Below the pieces are notes generated by a model that ran no database searches, was not told the origin of the DNA, and worked only from the letters and a program-made list of their open reading frames with translations. 64,000 bases of DNA from Brachypodium distachyon (Eukaryota > Streptophyta > Magnoliopsida > Poales > Poaceae). Location: contig NC_016134.3 in assembly GCF_000005505.3 (NCBI RefSeq), positions 10,150,624 through 10,214,623 of the forward strand. Direction: 5' to 3'. Position 1 is the first letter of the stretch; the number at the start of each line of letters is the position of its first letter. Of the stretch, positions 33,059 to 44,597 are shown in pieces. The position numbers were made by a program, and so were the translations under genes.

Positions 33059-33624
33059 GATGCTGGAGATGAAGCAATGAGATCACCAGCGTCGCGGCTA
33101 AATATGAACTGAGACAAAAGTTTTATCGTTTTTGTGATCTGATCTTTTCCCAGGACAAGCATTACAACATGCCAAGAAGAAAACAGAAGTTTGGGGCTGT
33201 AGTCGGAGGCTAGTCGGCTTTACTTTTGCTGCACTAGTGGTCAGTTAGCTGTGAAGTTCTCAAGTATGCTATGATTCTGGATATCAACTGGTTCTTACCT
33301 GAAGCTAGCTAATATTTGTCTTGTGTTTGAAGTTTAGATCATTCATAATGATAACTAGATTCCCTGAGAAGATGTATTCCTCTTGTTGTTTTTCTTGTGG
33401 ATGAGCATACGGTTGTAAGTTACTCAAAGTGAATTAATTCAGGAGAGCAAAGCACCAGACCTGGTATTTAGTTTTTACTTTATTTGGTGATTTACTCTTA
33501 TGAAATTATGGACTTTAAATTGTTTGTTTCTTGGAATAATGTGTACTAAAAAGGAGGGCCGAATGAGTAGCAAAAAGGAAAAAATTGAAAGTCTGATGGC
33601 ATTAGTTATGTTAGAATTAATTAA
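33059..33624. other. RPL5 3' flank, no further gene
   Basis: T-rich 3' UTR and flank up to the Pack-MULE boundary; nothing coding. Confidence 0.5.
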
Positions 33625-34088
33625 GGACCGAACTACTGGGCAACGGGTGCACCATATTTTAACGTGCGGCGCCCGTTAAGGTGGAGGGCAACCCGTTAAG
33701 CGCGCGAGCGGGTGGTTACCTGCGGGCGCGGGCGCGATCGGTGTGCGCGGGAGCGAGCAGGAAAAAGCGTTACCACGCGCTGGGCCGGCAGAGGCATGTG
33801 GCCCACCCATACCGAAAAAAGATCCGGTCAAAACACGTACAACCTTCCCCACGTATCGATCAGGCCATCTTCTGTCACAAGACAGCACGTGCAGACGCAG
33901 AAAAAAAAAAACCCTGTACATTAACCCCTAGATTTTCCATGGCAAAAATTGCAGAGCAAGAAAGAACCAATATAGACCACAACTATTTACAACCCTGCAT
34001 CACACATCAGTACATCACCCCCTCACATGGATCAGTACACATACGATAAAACCAGGTTAATTGTTTTAACTTATCATGTTAATTGCTA

Positions 34089-34190
34089 CTCCTTCGTTTG
34101 ATATTTTTTGTCGAAATATTACATGTATCCAGATGCTTTTTAGAATTCATTTTTGGACAAATTTGAGACAAGAATATGAAACGGAGGTAG
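34089..34190. mobile_element. Stowaway-type MITE (about 100 bp)
   Basis: The left end CTCCTTCGTTTGATATT and the reverse complement of the right end CTACCTCCGTTTCATATT are matching inverted termini of the CTCCCTCCGT Stowaway type. TA flanks lie at 34087-34088 and 34191-34192. It is nested inside the Pack-MULE candidate. Confidence 0.65.
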
Positions 34191-34194
34191 TACT

Positions 34195-34565
34195 ACTTAC
34201 TAGGTCAAATGTTTCTACTTATTAGGTCAAATGTTCTTGCTTAACAAGTTAAGGGTGCTTACTCATTAGGTCAAATGTTCGAACTTATCAAGTTAATCGT
34301 GACTACTTATCAGGTTAATTGCCCTACTTATAAGGTTAGTTGTTCCTGCCTACCGGATTAAATGCGCATGCTTACCAGGTTAACCGTACATGCTTATCAG
34401 GTTAACCGTTATTACTTACCAGATTAAATGCGCATATTTATTATATTAATCGTTCCCACTTAACAGGTTAAATGCACATATTGACCAGGTTAACTGTTCT
34501 TGCTTATCAGGTTAATTGTGTATACTTACCGGGTTAATTGTACACGCTTACCAGATTATTTACGT
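34195..34565. repeat. Degenerate tandem array, about 22-bp unit (TTACCAGGTTAA), block 1
   Basis: About 17 units with consensus near GCTTACCAGGTTAATTGTGCAT. The core TTA(C/T)CAGGTTAA is best kept and the linker is variable; the spacing stays near 21-23 bp. Confidence 0.85.
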
Positions 34566-35014
34566 CTAGGTTGTTAATTTGTCCATCGATCTTAAATACT
34601 TACATTTGCCGGTTATTAATATGTCCATCGATCTTAAATCCCTATGTTTAATCCGGTCGACAAGAGCAAGAACTGAGAGAAAAAATATGTGTATTTCATA
34701 GGACGAAGGTCCATTACATCCACGACCAAAAGCGCAAACAACACAACAACTCTAGGCATACCTTGTTAAGTGGTAGCGCCGCCGCTACAATGAACACCAT
34801 GCTTCTCCTTTACCATGTGCATCTCTCTAATTAGCTTGATTGACAACAGAACATATATGTATTAACGCCATATGTAAAATCAGTCCATTTGACTTTGGCC
34901 CACGTTGGTTAGATTTTCTTCCTTCTAAAACAACAAGTATTTCTAGACATGGCTATACCATGACTGATTATCCGCACATGCATATCCACACATACTTTCA
35001 CGTTGACAATGTCT

Positions 35015-35430
35015 ACTTACCAGATTAATTACGGATACTTATCTGGTCAATTGTGCTTATTTACCGAGTTAATTGGGGATGCTTACCAGGTTAATCGGGA
35101 TCCTTACCCAGTTAATTGTGTGTACTTACCAAATTAATTGGAGATACCTACCAGGTTAATTATGCCTACTTACCAAGTTAATTGGGGATACTTATCAGGT
35201 CAACTGTGCCTACTTACCTGATTGGATTAATCGTGCATACTTACCAGGTTGCAAGGAAATAGTTACCAGGGTAACTGTGCCTGCTTACCGAATTAACCGT
35301 GCATACTTATTACCACGTTAATTACGGATACTTACGGTGTTAATTGTGCATACTTATCAGGTTAACTTGCATGCTTACCATGTTAATTTAGAAAACTTAA
35401 CGGGTTAACCGTGCCCACTTGTCAGGTCAA
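35015..35430. repeat. Degenerate tandem array, about 22-bp unit (TTACCAGGTTAA), block 2
   Basis: About 19 units of the same consensus as block 1, in the same orientation, separated from it by 450 bp of unrelated AT-rich sequence. Confidence 0.85.
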
Positions 35431-35724
35431 ACGACATAGAACAAATCGAGTTATAATTGTTGGCATGAGACGAGTTCACTTGATGGAACATGGATGCTAA
35501 CAAATACTCGCCTTAATGCCCAAACGCACGAGTAAACACACTTCATGGAACAAAACACTCGAATGAAAGCATGTAGTAAAATCACATTGGCTTATATAGT
35601 GGACCATGTGGCATATAGAGAGAACCATAGACTTGAAGATATCGGAACACAGTAGAACGTCAAATATATGGTATTGAAGATATCGGAACACAGTAGGACC
35701 GATAGATATATGGTATCAGAAGGC

Positions 35725-35910
35725 CCGGCGCAGGTGAAAGTGATGTGGCATCATCGTAGGCATAGTTGTAGTGCATAAGCTCTTGAACGCCTTTGAGTAG
35801 CTCGTCGGTCCCGCATGTCATCGGCGTGTCGTACTCACCGCTGCAGCAGTACCTCGCGTTACCATAGGCGTTGCACGCCCTCTTGCGCACGCGTGCGCAG
35901 CTGCATAGGT
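35725..35910 (-). pseudogene. Thaumatin-like (PR-5) protein gene fragment, C-terminal part
   Basis: The minus-strand frame reads RKRACNAYGNARYCCSGEYD then TPMTCGTDELLKGV and NYAYDDATSLS. This matches the C-terminal region of thaumatin-like proteins: the CxxAC...YCC(T/S)G...TPxTC cysteines, a shortened segment, then the YAYDD-S end. Only about 60 residues of a family of about 225 are present, with no signal peptide or upstream domains. It lies inside the terminal repeats of the Pack-MULE candidate, so it is read as a captured host fragment. No product is expected to be functional. Confidence 0.72.
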
Positions 35911-36480
35911 GATGCCGGAGGCGAGGGAGAAACCGGACTGGGCCTGTGGCAGTGAGGCGGCGCCGTTCAGAGCGCGCCCAGAAGAACGACAGCAGTCAGC
36001 AAGGCAGCGCGCAAGGGTCCGAGGGCGACCCTGGCCAAGCTGCGCCAGGGGCCTTTCGCGGCCGCCTCGCTCGCCGCCGTTGCCGCTGCACTTCGTGGCT
36101 GCCCCTTCGCTGCCGCCGCCGCCCTTCGCGGCCGCCGCCCCGAGAGCCCCATGCTGCCGCTGCCGCCACGGCTCTTCGCAGCCGCACCGCCTTGCCCTTC
36201 GCGGCTGCCCCACGCCACCGCCACCGCCACGGCTCTTCGCAGCCGTGCCGCCCCAGCCCTTCGCGGCTGCCGCCCCGCGCGCCCCACGCTGCCGCCGCCG
36301 CCGCCCTTCGAGGCCGCCGCCCCGCGCGCCCCACGCCGCCTCCGCTCTTCGCGTCCACCCCGCGCGCCGCCGCTCCCCGAGTCCCACCTCCCGCGCCACC
36401 GACAGGATGAGGAGAGAGGAGATCGCGGGGAGAAAGGAACGTGGGAGGAGAATCGGGCGTTGCCGCGTGGTGTGCCGTTG
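35910..36480. repeat. GC-rich repetitive block of the Pack-MULE
   Basis: Irregular repeats built from GGCTCTTCGCAGCCG, CCCTTCGCGGCTGCC and CCGCGCGCCCCACGCTGCCG. Long frames are open on both strands, with Ala/Arg/Pro-rich translations that differ only because the repeat lacks stops. I do not regard any as a gene. Confidence 0.7.
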
Positions 36481-36567
36481 CTCGATGTAGTTGCACCAAT
36501 CTCGGAGCGCGCCGCACGATTAGGCAATGCTGGGCACGTTCTCGCATTAGATTGTCCGATTAATTAA

Positions 36568-38411
36568 TACCCATACATACACGTACTGCTATTCTTAATT
36601 CGAACTCCAATCTATATCTCTATAAAATTCATCACCACTAAAATGCATTAATTGTTTGCAAGCTCAAACCTGGTGCTTCCACATCATCCCAATTGTTCTT
36701 ATCCATCGGATGTTAAATCTATGGTCATTAGTTTACACGTGCAGCAACAGATAATCCTCGCTAACTTTTTTTCTAAGCAATTAAAGTTTAATGTCCACTA
36801 CATCTAATTAAGTTGCCTTCTCACCGGGCCACTTCACCCTCCCTCTGATGCAGCATTGACTATCATGCACTAACTGAAGATTCCAGACGGGTGCCTTAAT
36901 TTCTAAGTTTTTATCATGCATGCAGTAACTGAAGCTTGAAGACTCATAATTTTGCATGGGTGTTTCCTCTTTTCCTATCCTCATCGAGCCAGCACATTAA
37001 ACAGTCAATCCCTTCGATTGATTTTTGTGGGGACCCCGGTCCGATGACCAAGACATCCTATTATGCTTACATGCAGTGGTCTCATGATCAGTAGGCACTG
37101 TGCACAACGAACTGAATAACATATCATCCATGCATTACCGAACTTTAAGTCTTACAATATTAGGGCCATTATGGCCAGTCTTACACAAATGCCTCAAAGG
37201 TTGAACATTGAATAAACTGCAGCGGAAAGATAACTTCGTGGACCCGACAGTATGACAAGCCCACAGGCAACCGACAGGGGTTAATGTTCTAGTTCTCGTA
37301 ATCTTCGTTGTTGTTGAAATTCGGGTCTTCTTCCACATCACGCCACATGACAAGACAGGTGAGTATTTTGAATGCACTCGCAAGCATCACAGGGGTGTTA
37401 CCAGATATACATGACATGCTTAGTACAAAGGAGTGGCTCTAGTCTAAGGTTCATTATTCGCATAGAGCCAATTTTACTTTGCAATACCATAAGTAAGTAG
37501 TAAAAGCAGTAAAATGAGCATTTATAAAAATGATAATTGTAGTACAATAAGTAATAACATATCTTGATCATGCAACTGCATGATCCCATAATATCTCCAT
37601 TCTCCATTTGGCTACAACCAAAAATATTCTCCATCTTTTCCATCCCAATAGAACACACCCATGTGGTCCATTATTAATAAAACCTTTGGTAAACCATTTG
37701 AAAACAAGTCTAACAATGTGTGCCCTGATCAAGTTTGTCCATGACCGACGACATGGCTATTCGAATAGCTTTTTTTCCCTTGTTGCCACGGCCGAGTGAT
37801 TGCACTTTCTAAAGCATAGCAACAGGGATATCACAACGAAGCGTTTCACTTATTTAGTCCCAATGGCGAACCTGCTAGATGACCCCTTCTCTACAGTGAA
37901 GGTAAACCCCAACACCGAGAACTCTGCGCTACAACGCTCTCGCTAGTTGGACGTAAACCTGACGCAACTAGGTAGAGAAAGACCACCTTTGTGTAGAGGG
38001 TCATACCATCCCCCGTAGCCTCACCAAGAAGTAAACCCTTCTTGCACTCTTCCAACGCCTACAGGTCCAACCATTGATCCTAAACAAGTTACTATGCCAA
38101 GCCATTCCCATAAAAGGCATGGGGTAAAACTCCATCACTTTATTAGGCTACAACCTAATACTCAAAAACATAATAAGCTTCAACTTAATATCCAAAAATG
38201 GCATTAAGCATCAACTTAATAACCCATCACCAATTTTCTTAACTAGCTCAACTAGTCTCCAAACACCAACTTGAAATTTCTCCTACTCGGATCCAAAACT
38301 TCTCCATGTTTGCTTTTACTTTTTCACCAAAGTACTTTTTCATAAACCTTCTTTGGGCAATACATGTCTCCCAAAGGTTTTGAAAATCTTCCCAAAAATA
38401 GTTGAAGTGTG
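36568..38411. other. Noncoding; probable transposon-derived repeat from about 37024
   Basis: No coding region. From 37024 (GGGGACCCCGGTCCG) on it shows landmarks shared in order with 61195-63000, listed in the findings: a GACCCCGG(T/A)CCG start, ACTCGCAAG (37376 and 61635) and a CATGACCGACGACATGGCT / CATAACCGCAGACACGGCT stretch (37740 and 61987). This suggests two diverged members of one repeat family of unknown class. Confidence 0.35.
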
Positions 38412-38738
38412 TGTTAAGCTTCATGCACTAGCCAACGCAACCAAAAGACCGATCTGATGGAAAGAGCTAGGCAATCCACTTTAACACCCCTCACCCCTCA
38501 CGTGTGACGGTGAAGAAAAGTTAACACATGTAAATTCAGAGGTATAGTGGCTCAAGAGGCCAATACATGGAAGAGGGGGGGGGGGTGTAACATCAATTTT
38601 TAAGATAAATTGTGAAATCCAGAACTTGAACTTGAGACCTTTGACTCTGGTACCATGTCAAGCTTCATGCGCTAGCCAACGCAACCAAAAGTCCGATCTG
38701 ATGGAAAGAGCTAGGCAATCCATTTATACACTTTAACA
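38412..38738 (-). mobile_element. SMART/TRIM: intact miniature LTR retrotransposon (327 bp)
   Basis: Two direct terminal repeats with TG...CA ends lie at 38412-38486 (75 bp) and 38656-38738 (83 bp). They differ by a few substitutions and an 8-bp indel (TTATACAC). Flanking TSDs are GTGTG at 38407-38411 and 38739-38743, a perfect match. On the minus strand the sequence just after the 5' LTR is TGGTACCAGAGTCAAAGG, close to the initiator-Met tRNA primer site (TGGTATCAGAG). Just before the 3' LTR is the purine tract GTGAGGGGTGAGGGG. There is no coding capacity. An 11-base G run (38575-38585) lies in the interior. All parts of a replication-competent template are present for use by proteins supplied elsewhere. 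Confidence 0.88.
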
Positions 38739-38743
38739 GTGTG

Positions 38744-39425
38744 GTACAACAACTATCATTCACGTTTTGCTATAGCGGTGCTATTTATGTATATAGGTAG
38801 ACCTAATATAAGACCATTGGATGTACCAACAGTAGGTATATGACCTAGAGGTGATATTGGAGGTGTTATAAACTATTCAAAGGAGTGACTCATTCAAATG
38901 GGACAATAACTAATTCTATACCCAAAATAACATTTGATATCAACATACACATGCACATGCATATTTATTAAAACAAAGTAGGTATAATGCAAATGTGGGA
39001 TTTAACATGATCAAGGGGATGCTTGCCTGGCTCGTTGAAGTCTTGGTGCTGCTCGGGGTCTTCGACGAAATCCTCGTACACGTGTTTTTCTACTCGTTCG
39101 CAAAAGAATCGAATAAGCAAATAAATAACAGTGAAATTCATAAAAGCTAAAAATTATGACAAAAGAGCTATTGGATATAGTTTTCAATTTGATGAATTTA
39201 GAAATTTGTTTCACTCGATTTGGAGTTACGGTTTAAAAGTTAGGGACATTTGTTTGTTAACAGAACGTAATGAACATTCACTGCTTAACTTTTGGCAAAT
39301 GATTCTGATAAGCCGGCCGATCCACGCGCCCGCGTCCGCCACGTGCCAGGCCATCTGATCGCGACGATGCTAAGCGCGACCGCGCTGCGTGTCAAAAAAA
39401 AGCGCGCCTGAAAACCGCACAGTGT
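38744..39425. other. Intergenic, no gene seen
   Basis: AT-rich, then a short GC-rich part. GCTTGCCTGG at 39022 is the last landmark shared with the repeat at 61195-63000 (there at about 62859). Confidence 0.35.
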
Positions 39426-39680
39426 ACCGGGCTGGGCCTGGCCTTCATTTTTCTGCCCCAAACCCGGCCCGAAAGCCTGAAAAAGTCTTAAATGGCTTAA
39501 ATTGAGTAATATTTTTAGAAAAAATAGGTATAAAAATACATTTATTTATTCTGAAAATAATTATTTTAATGCTTAAATGGCCTATTTTTGGGGTTTCGGG
39601 CCGGGCTCGGGTTTCAGTTTTGACCGTCGGGCTTTTATGAAGCTCGGCTTGAACCCGGCCTAGCCCGGGTTTGTCCAGGT
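39426..39680. mobile_element. Small TIR element (about 255 bp), CCGGGC-rich ends
   Basis: The left end ACCGGGCTGGGCCTGGCC and the reverse complement of the right end ACCTGGACAAACCCGGGCTAGGCC are related inverted termini around an AT-rich centre. The element at 47064-47310 has the same kind of ends. The class is unknown and the TSD unclear. Confidence 0.45.
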
Positions 39681-39689
39681 ATGTTGCCG

Positions 39690-42440
39690 ACCGGGAGAGT
39701 CGCTCCTGCCACAGGCCGCATCGCGGGCGTTTCCTCCCGCTGCCAACGTGCCAAGCATCTTTGCTGGCAGGAGCCGCTGGCCCCAACGCGCACCACTGTC
39801 CGGGGCCGCCATGACGACCTTGCCGCCTGCCGCGATCGTCGCCTGTCGTCGCTGCGACCTGCTGCGAAATCTGCCGTCGCGGGAGAAGAAGAGGCAATAC
39901 AATTTTGGTTTTTTGAATTTTTTGACTTTATAAATGGTATTCTTATGTGTTACAAGTATGTATTTTTCGCGAACTTTGGGTGTCCGTCAGGGCATAAAAT
40001 CCTCCGATCTGCCGTCTGTAGAGCCGTTAGATGAGCGCCTCATACCGTCTCCTTCCAATCACCCACGTGAATCCCTCCCCGTAACACAACTCCCCTTCGT
40101 AGCATCGGCGGAAGACCTCGCACCACCACCACCTCCCCCTCGTAGCATCAGTGGACTAGACTCACAGCATCGACGCATCCCCTCTCGCAGGACCCTGCCT
40201 CTTCCTTGCAGCACTGGCGGGCCCCCTCGTAGCACCACCATCAACCCCTCGCCGCACCGACGCCTTGGAGTCGCAACGCGTTTTGTCCTACTTGCAGCAG
40301 CGACGACCACGGCTCGTAGCATCGTCGGCCCTTGCTTGCAACATCGCCGACGAATGCTCGCAACACCGCCATGGCGGCCGGAGCTTACGGCTGCCACCGC
40401 TCGCAACACCGATGTCATGTACATCCTCGCCGCACCCATGAGCATCGCATGCAGCGTCGCTGGCGCCCTTCCTTGCAGCACCGTCATCACCGCCACCTAC
40501 TTGCAGCAACCACGACCATCGCTTGCAGCATCATCACTGACCATCTCTTGCAGCACCGCTACAAGGGCCATGGCAGCTGGAGATTCCTTGCGGCCACCGC
40601 AAAACCACTGCTCATAGCATCAATGGCCCAGCCTTGCAACGCCCATGCCCACCGCACGCAGCATCGTCCCTGCTGCCACCTGCTTGCAGCAGCGACGACC
40701 ACCGCTCGTAGCCACCATGGGAGTCACCAACACGGGAGAAGAAGTAGTGCATTTTGATTTTTCGATGTCGCAAATGATGTTTTTATAGGCTAAAAGCGTG
40801 CATTTTCTTTGCCACGTACACAACGACATTATGTTGCAACGATTATTGGGTATGTGCGAGAGGAGTCTCTATATATGATGCAAATGTTGCATGCTAAATT
40901 ATTATGTTGCGATAAGCTTTTAGACCAATGTTGCGACGATATTGCAAACGTTAAATAAAAATATTGGATGCCAGAGTTTGATGCTGCGATGATTGGACGT
41001 AACATGCGACTCATTTTCTGAAATTTTAACATGGGTACGTATTTGATCACGTGTGTAGCCAGATACACGTACATGTCCTAATAGTTGATCGATTAATTGA
41101 TCAGGCTGCGCTGCGCATGCACGTGCACCAGCCAAACCATCCATACACGATCAGATAACTATGGCTTGTACACGTACGTACATGCTCCATGTATTTCAGA
41201 TCACAGGCGGTGCGCGGAACGGTAGAAACGTTAAACTAAATCGGACGTCACAGGTCTATCGAATCGTGTGGCCACGAAGGCGGCGGATCACGGGCTAGAA
41301 TCAGCCGACCGACGCATAGCGATGCCCTTAACTTTTCGGGTAAGCAATAAAAAATGCAATCACAACTGATTGGACGTATTCCTGAAACTACCGGTTGCAA
41401 TTGAGGAAACGGGCCACTGCTTTTGGCGCGTCTGGGTTGAACCCGACAGGTGGAGTCCACCTGTCGGTCAAACGGAACAGAGGGGACAGTGGCGGGCTTA
41501 CCGGCGGCGAATGGCGGAACGGAAGCGGTCGTCGAGGGCACGGGAAGGATCAGGAGCTTTCTGCGTTCCTACTAGTTCTGCTTATGGACGACGGGGCGAA
41601 CTGGAGGTGGCAGGAGACGAGGAACATCAGCAACCGGCAGCGGCGCTCGTCGCGAGCTCACCGGAGAGCTTGGGCACCTGAACAGGCAGAGGTTAAATAC
41701 TCAGTGGGTGCCTAATGTGCCCTATGCAAGATTCATCGAGAAACGGAGGAGAGAGGCCGTCGCCAAGAACGGCGGAGGGCGCGACAGCGTACCTCGCCGG
41801 AGAGGAGGAAGAAGAGATCCTCCGGCTCTGATTCTGCTCTTGAGGGGAATTGAGGGAGATTGTAGGTGGTGCGAGGTGCTTCAGAGGCTCGGGGTGGCTT
41901 TATATAGCCGGCCCTCGGCGCACCGTAGGCTCGGTCTAAGGAGAGCGCGGAGGCGAGGAATCCGGGAATCCCGGCTTTGCAGCGCGCGTCCAACGGCGGC
42001 AAGATGCTCGCGCGGGGCTTATATTCAAAAATGTCGCGGTGAAACAACGCGTGGGAAGCGATTTACCATGCTGCGGATTGGCGCACGCAAACTGTTCGAT
42101 GCAATGATTTCGGCCTGCGCGGGAAAGATAGATGCAGAGAACGGGAGAGAAGGCTTCGCGATGAACTATAAGAGAGTGAGGGAAGCTTCAGGGAAGCTGA
42201 GATACGCGGGGCTGCAAGCTGCGGCGGATGGCGGCGCGAGACGTGGTGGCGTGCGCGGGCGGCGACGCGCGGCCGATGCAACGGTCGGGGAGCGTCTGGC
42301 CGGTCAAGGTCGTCGAGGCCTTGACATAAGAGGCGTAGGGATGCAGGTCTATGGCTAGGGCGAGCTTAGGCTAGGCTGGTCGCGTCCAGCTACTGTAGCT
42401 GCGCCGCTCGGCTCACAGCAGCCTGAGGAGGAAGAAGGAA
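39690..42440. other. Repetitive, no supported gene; possible minus-strand promoter at about 41900
   Basis: 40080-40740 consists of irregular repeats of CTTGCAGCA and GCTCGTAGCATC units with open but low-complexity frames. 40760-40990 contains scattered TGTTGCAACGAT-type motifs. 41240-42360 is GC-rich. On the minus strand a TATA box (CTATATAAAG, about 41900-41909) is followed by a leader and a possible donor (GGCGAG/GTACGC, near 41794), like the start of a transcription unit, but I cannot recognise a product. Overlapping open frames on both strands here are left uncalled. Confidence 0.35.
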
Positions 42441-42444
42441 AGGC

Positions 42445-44225
42445 TAGGAGGCTGTTTAATGGGTCCAGGGGAACATCTATCTGTCCACAGAAAACACATT
42501 CCTTAGGTCCTTTCCACCTCCTATGCAACAGAACATCTCTAATCAAGATACTATTTCGATGAATCAACCACATGAATACTTTAATCTTTAGTGGCATTTT
42601 AAGTTTCCAAAACTGTCTAAAAGGAAATCTAATCCTACGAGTAACTAATGCATTATAGAAAGAACGAACAGAAAACACACCATTTTTCTCTAAAATCCAA
42701 TGACATTTATCCTCCCCACTTGTAAGCCTTACTGTAGAACAATGATTCTGTAAATCTTGCCACATCATATAGGTATCAGTAGTAAAATTCTTCTAAAAGA
42801 GAGGATCTGTAAGTCACTGCTAATAGCATCAAATACATTAATGTCTTGATTCATAGAAATGCAATAAAGCCTAGGATATCTATGCTGTAAACTAGAGGGT
42901 CCTAGCCATTGATCTTTCCAAAACCTGGTCCTTTTACCATTCCCTATTTTCTTAGTACAGAACTGAGAAAATAAATCTTTAACCTGCATCAAACCATTTC
43001 AGAATTGAGATTGCCCTGTTTTTCTACCACATTGACCAAGTGTGCCCTTCTTCACATATTTATTTCTTAAAAGACGTTGCCAAAGACCATCCTCATGTTC
43101 TAATCTCCAAATCCATTTACCCAAATAACTAATATTTTTAGCAGTTAAGTCAACAACACCCAAACCACCTTACTCTTTGGGTTGGCATACAATCTGCCAA
43201 CTCACAAGATGATACTTTTTTACACCTTGATCTTCTTGCCAAAGTAACCTAGTTCTAAAATAGTCTATATGTTTCTTAACACCTTTAGGCAAAACATAAA
43301 GTGACATCATGTAAGAAGGAACATGCGTTAAACTAGAATTTAAAAGAGTCAAGCGTCCTCCATAGGAAAGTAATTTGCCTTTCCGGCAACCTAATTTCTT
43401 CTCAACTCCTTCTGTATCTTTCCAATCAGCATTACTTAAATATTTATTATGCACAGGTAAACCAAGATATTTAAATGGAACTGTACCAATTTTACAAGTA
43501 AAAATTTGAGCCAGGGCCTCACTATTATTAACAGCATTACCAAAACAGTAGACTTCGCTTTTATGAAAATTAATCTTTAAACCAGTGATATGTTCAAAGA
43601 TACAGAGCAGAAATTTGAGGTTCCTAGCTCCTTCTAGATTCCCATCAAACAAAAAAATAGTATCATCAGCATACTGAAGCATATTCAGACCACCAGGAAC
43701 TAGTCTAGGAATTAAAACTTTAATTAGACCTTGTTTTTGAGCCCTCTTAAGTAAAACATTAAGCACATCTACCACCAAGTTAAACAATAAAGGAGAGAAA
43801 GGATCTCCCTGCCTGAGTCCTTTCTTAGTTTTAAAGTAAGGACCCAACATGTCATTTACCACAATCCCTACACTACCCCCCGTAACAATATGCATTACCA
43901 TCTTAATAAACTGTTCTAGGAAGCCTTTCATCTGTAAAACATTGAGAAGGCAACTCCAACTAATTTTGTCATACGCTTTTTCAAAATCAACCTTAAAAAG
44001 GACTGCATCAGTATGGGTCTTAGTGACTTCATGCAAAGTTTTATGCAGTAACACTACATCATCCAAAATAAATCTACCCTTGATGAAGGCAGATTGCACT
44101 TCATCTATTGTTATCAGCTACTAGCATAGTTCTACAATTCAAGGTTTTAGTAAAAAAATTCAGGAGAGTATTGGACAGACAAATAGGCCTATACTTTTGT
44201 ATACGATCAGCGTCCTGTCCGAGAA
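42445..44225 (-). pseudogene. LINE (non-LTR retrotransposon) reverse transcriptase, truncated and disrupted
   Basis: Minus-strand reverse transcriptase: KYRPICLSNTLLNFFTKTL, then SAFIKGRFILDDVVLLHKTL, VDFEKAYDKISW, GLRQGDPFSPLLFNLVVDVL, catalytic LQYADDTIFLF, KSEVYCFGN, PFKYLGLPVH and GGRLTLLNSSL; the longest frame is 44099-43170. A zf-RVT-like part follows at 42768-42450 (WILEKNGVFSVRSFYN, PLKIKVFMWLIHRN, ECVFCGQ). Frameshifts and stops lie near 44110 and between 43170 and 42770. The endonuclease, 5' end and poly(A) end are missing. The 3' side stops abruptly at about 42445 inside the zinc-finger region. Confidence 0.88.
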
Positions 44226-44597
44226 TTTCACTTTGATCGGGTGCTCAAAACTAGTACTGTTCTTGCCCATGGTTTTGGTTCTGTGGGTGGAGAAGATGGT
44301 AATGCTCCAACGTGCAAAGGTTCCCGTTGTTTCCCATCTGAACCATATACATTCACTCTGTTGCAGGAGGCAGAGCAATAAAAATTGAAAACATGTTTTA
44401 TCATGCCATACGCAAATATTTTATCACATCGTACACAAATATTGTACTAGTATAATATTTTTATGTGCTTTCATATTATGTCACATGATCTGTGTGCAAC
44501 TTTTCAGATATCTTGATTCTATAAATTTCCTCCGCCCCATAATTTTTGCCGCTGTTTAAAGTTCAGACGGGACGACGGAGGGAGTGTTTACGACGGA

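Larger units (their letters stand above)
33625..36558. mobile_element. Candidate Pack-MULE (about 2.9 kb) carrying a thaumatin-like gene fragment
   Basis: The first 48 bp (GGACCGAACTACTGGG ... CGTGCGGCGC, 33625-33672) and the reverse complement of 36558-36509 (CGGACAATCTAATGCG ... CGTGCGGCGC) form imperfect terminal inverted repeats with roughly two thirds identity and identical inner ends. Both are flanked by the 9-mer ATTAATTAA (33616-33624 and 36559-36567), the TSD length expected for Mutator elements. There is no transposase. The interior holds a fragment of a host gene (thaumatin-like), a GC-rich block and arrays of 22-bp degenerate repeats. The TSD is AT-rich and self-similar, so chance cannot be fully excluded; the long TIR is the stronger evidence. 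Confidence 0.65.

Noticed and set aside
34195..35430. Possible CRISPR-like array
   Set aside because: Units are contiguous and degenerate, with no unique spacers, in a plant nuclear context.
35818..36567. Long ORFs of up to 193 codons in the GC-rich block
   Set aside because: Several frames on both strands are equally open and have Ala/Arg/Pro-rich, repeat-derived translations; no conserved domain.
44520..44590. Stowaway MITE
   Set aside because: One end (CCTCCGCCCCATAATTTTTG) and a distant GACGGAGGGAG are present, but the arms do not pair well and the flanks are unclear; at most a remnant.
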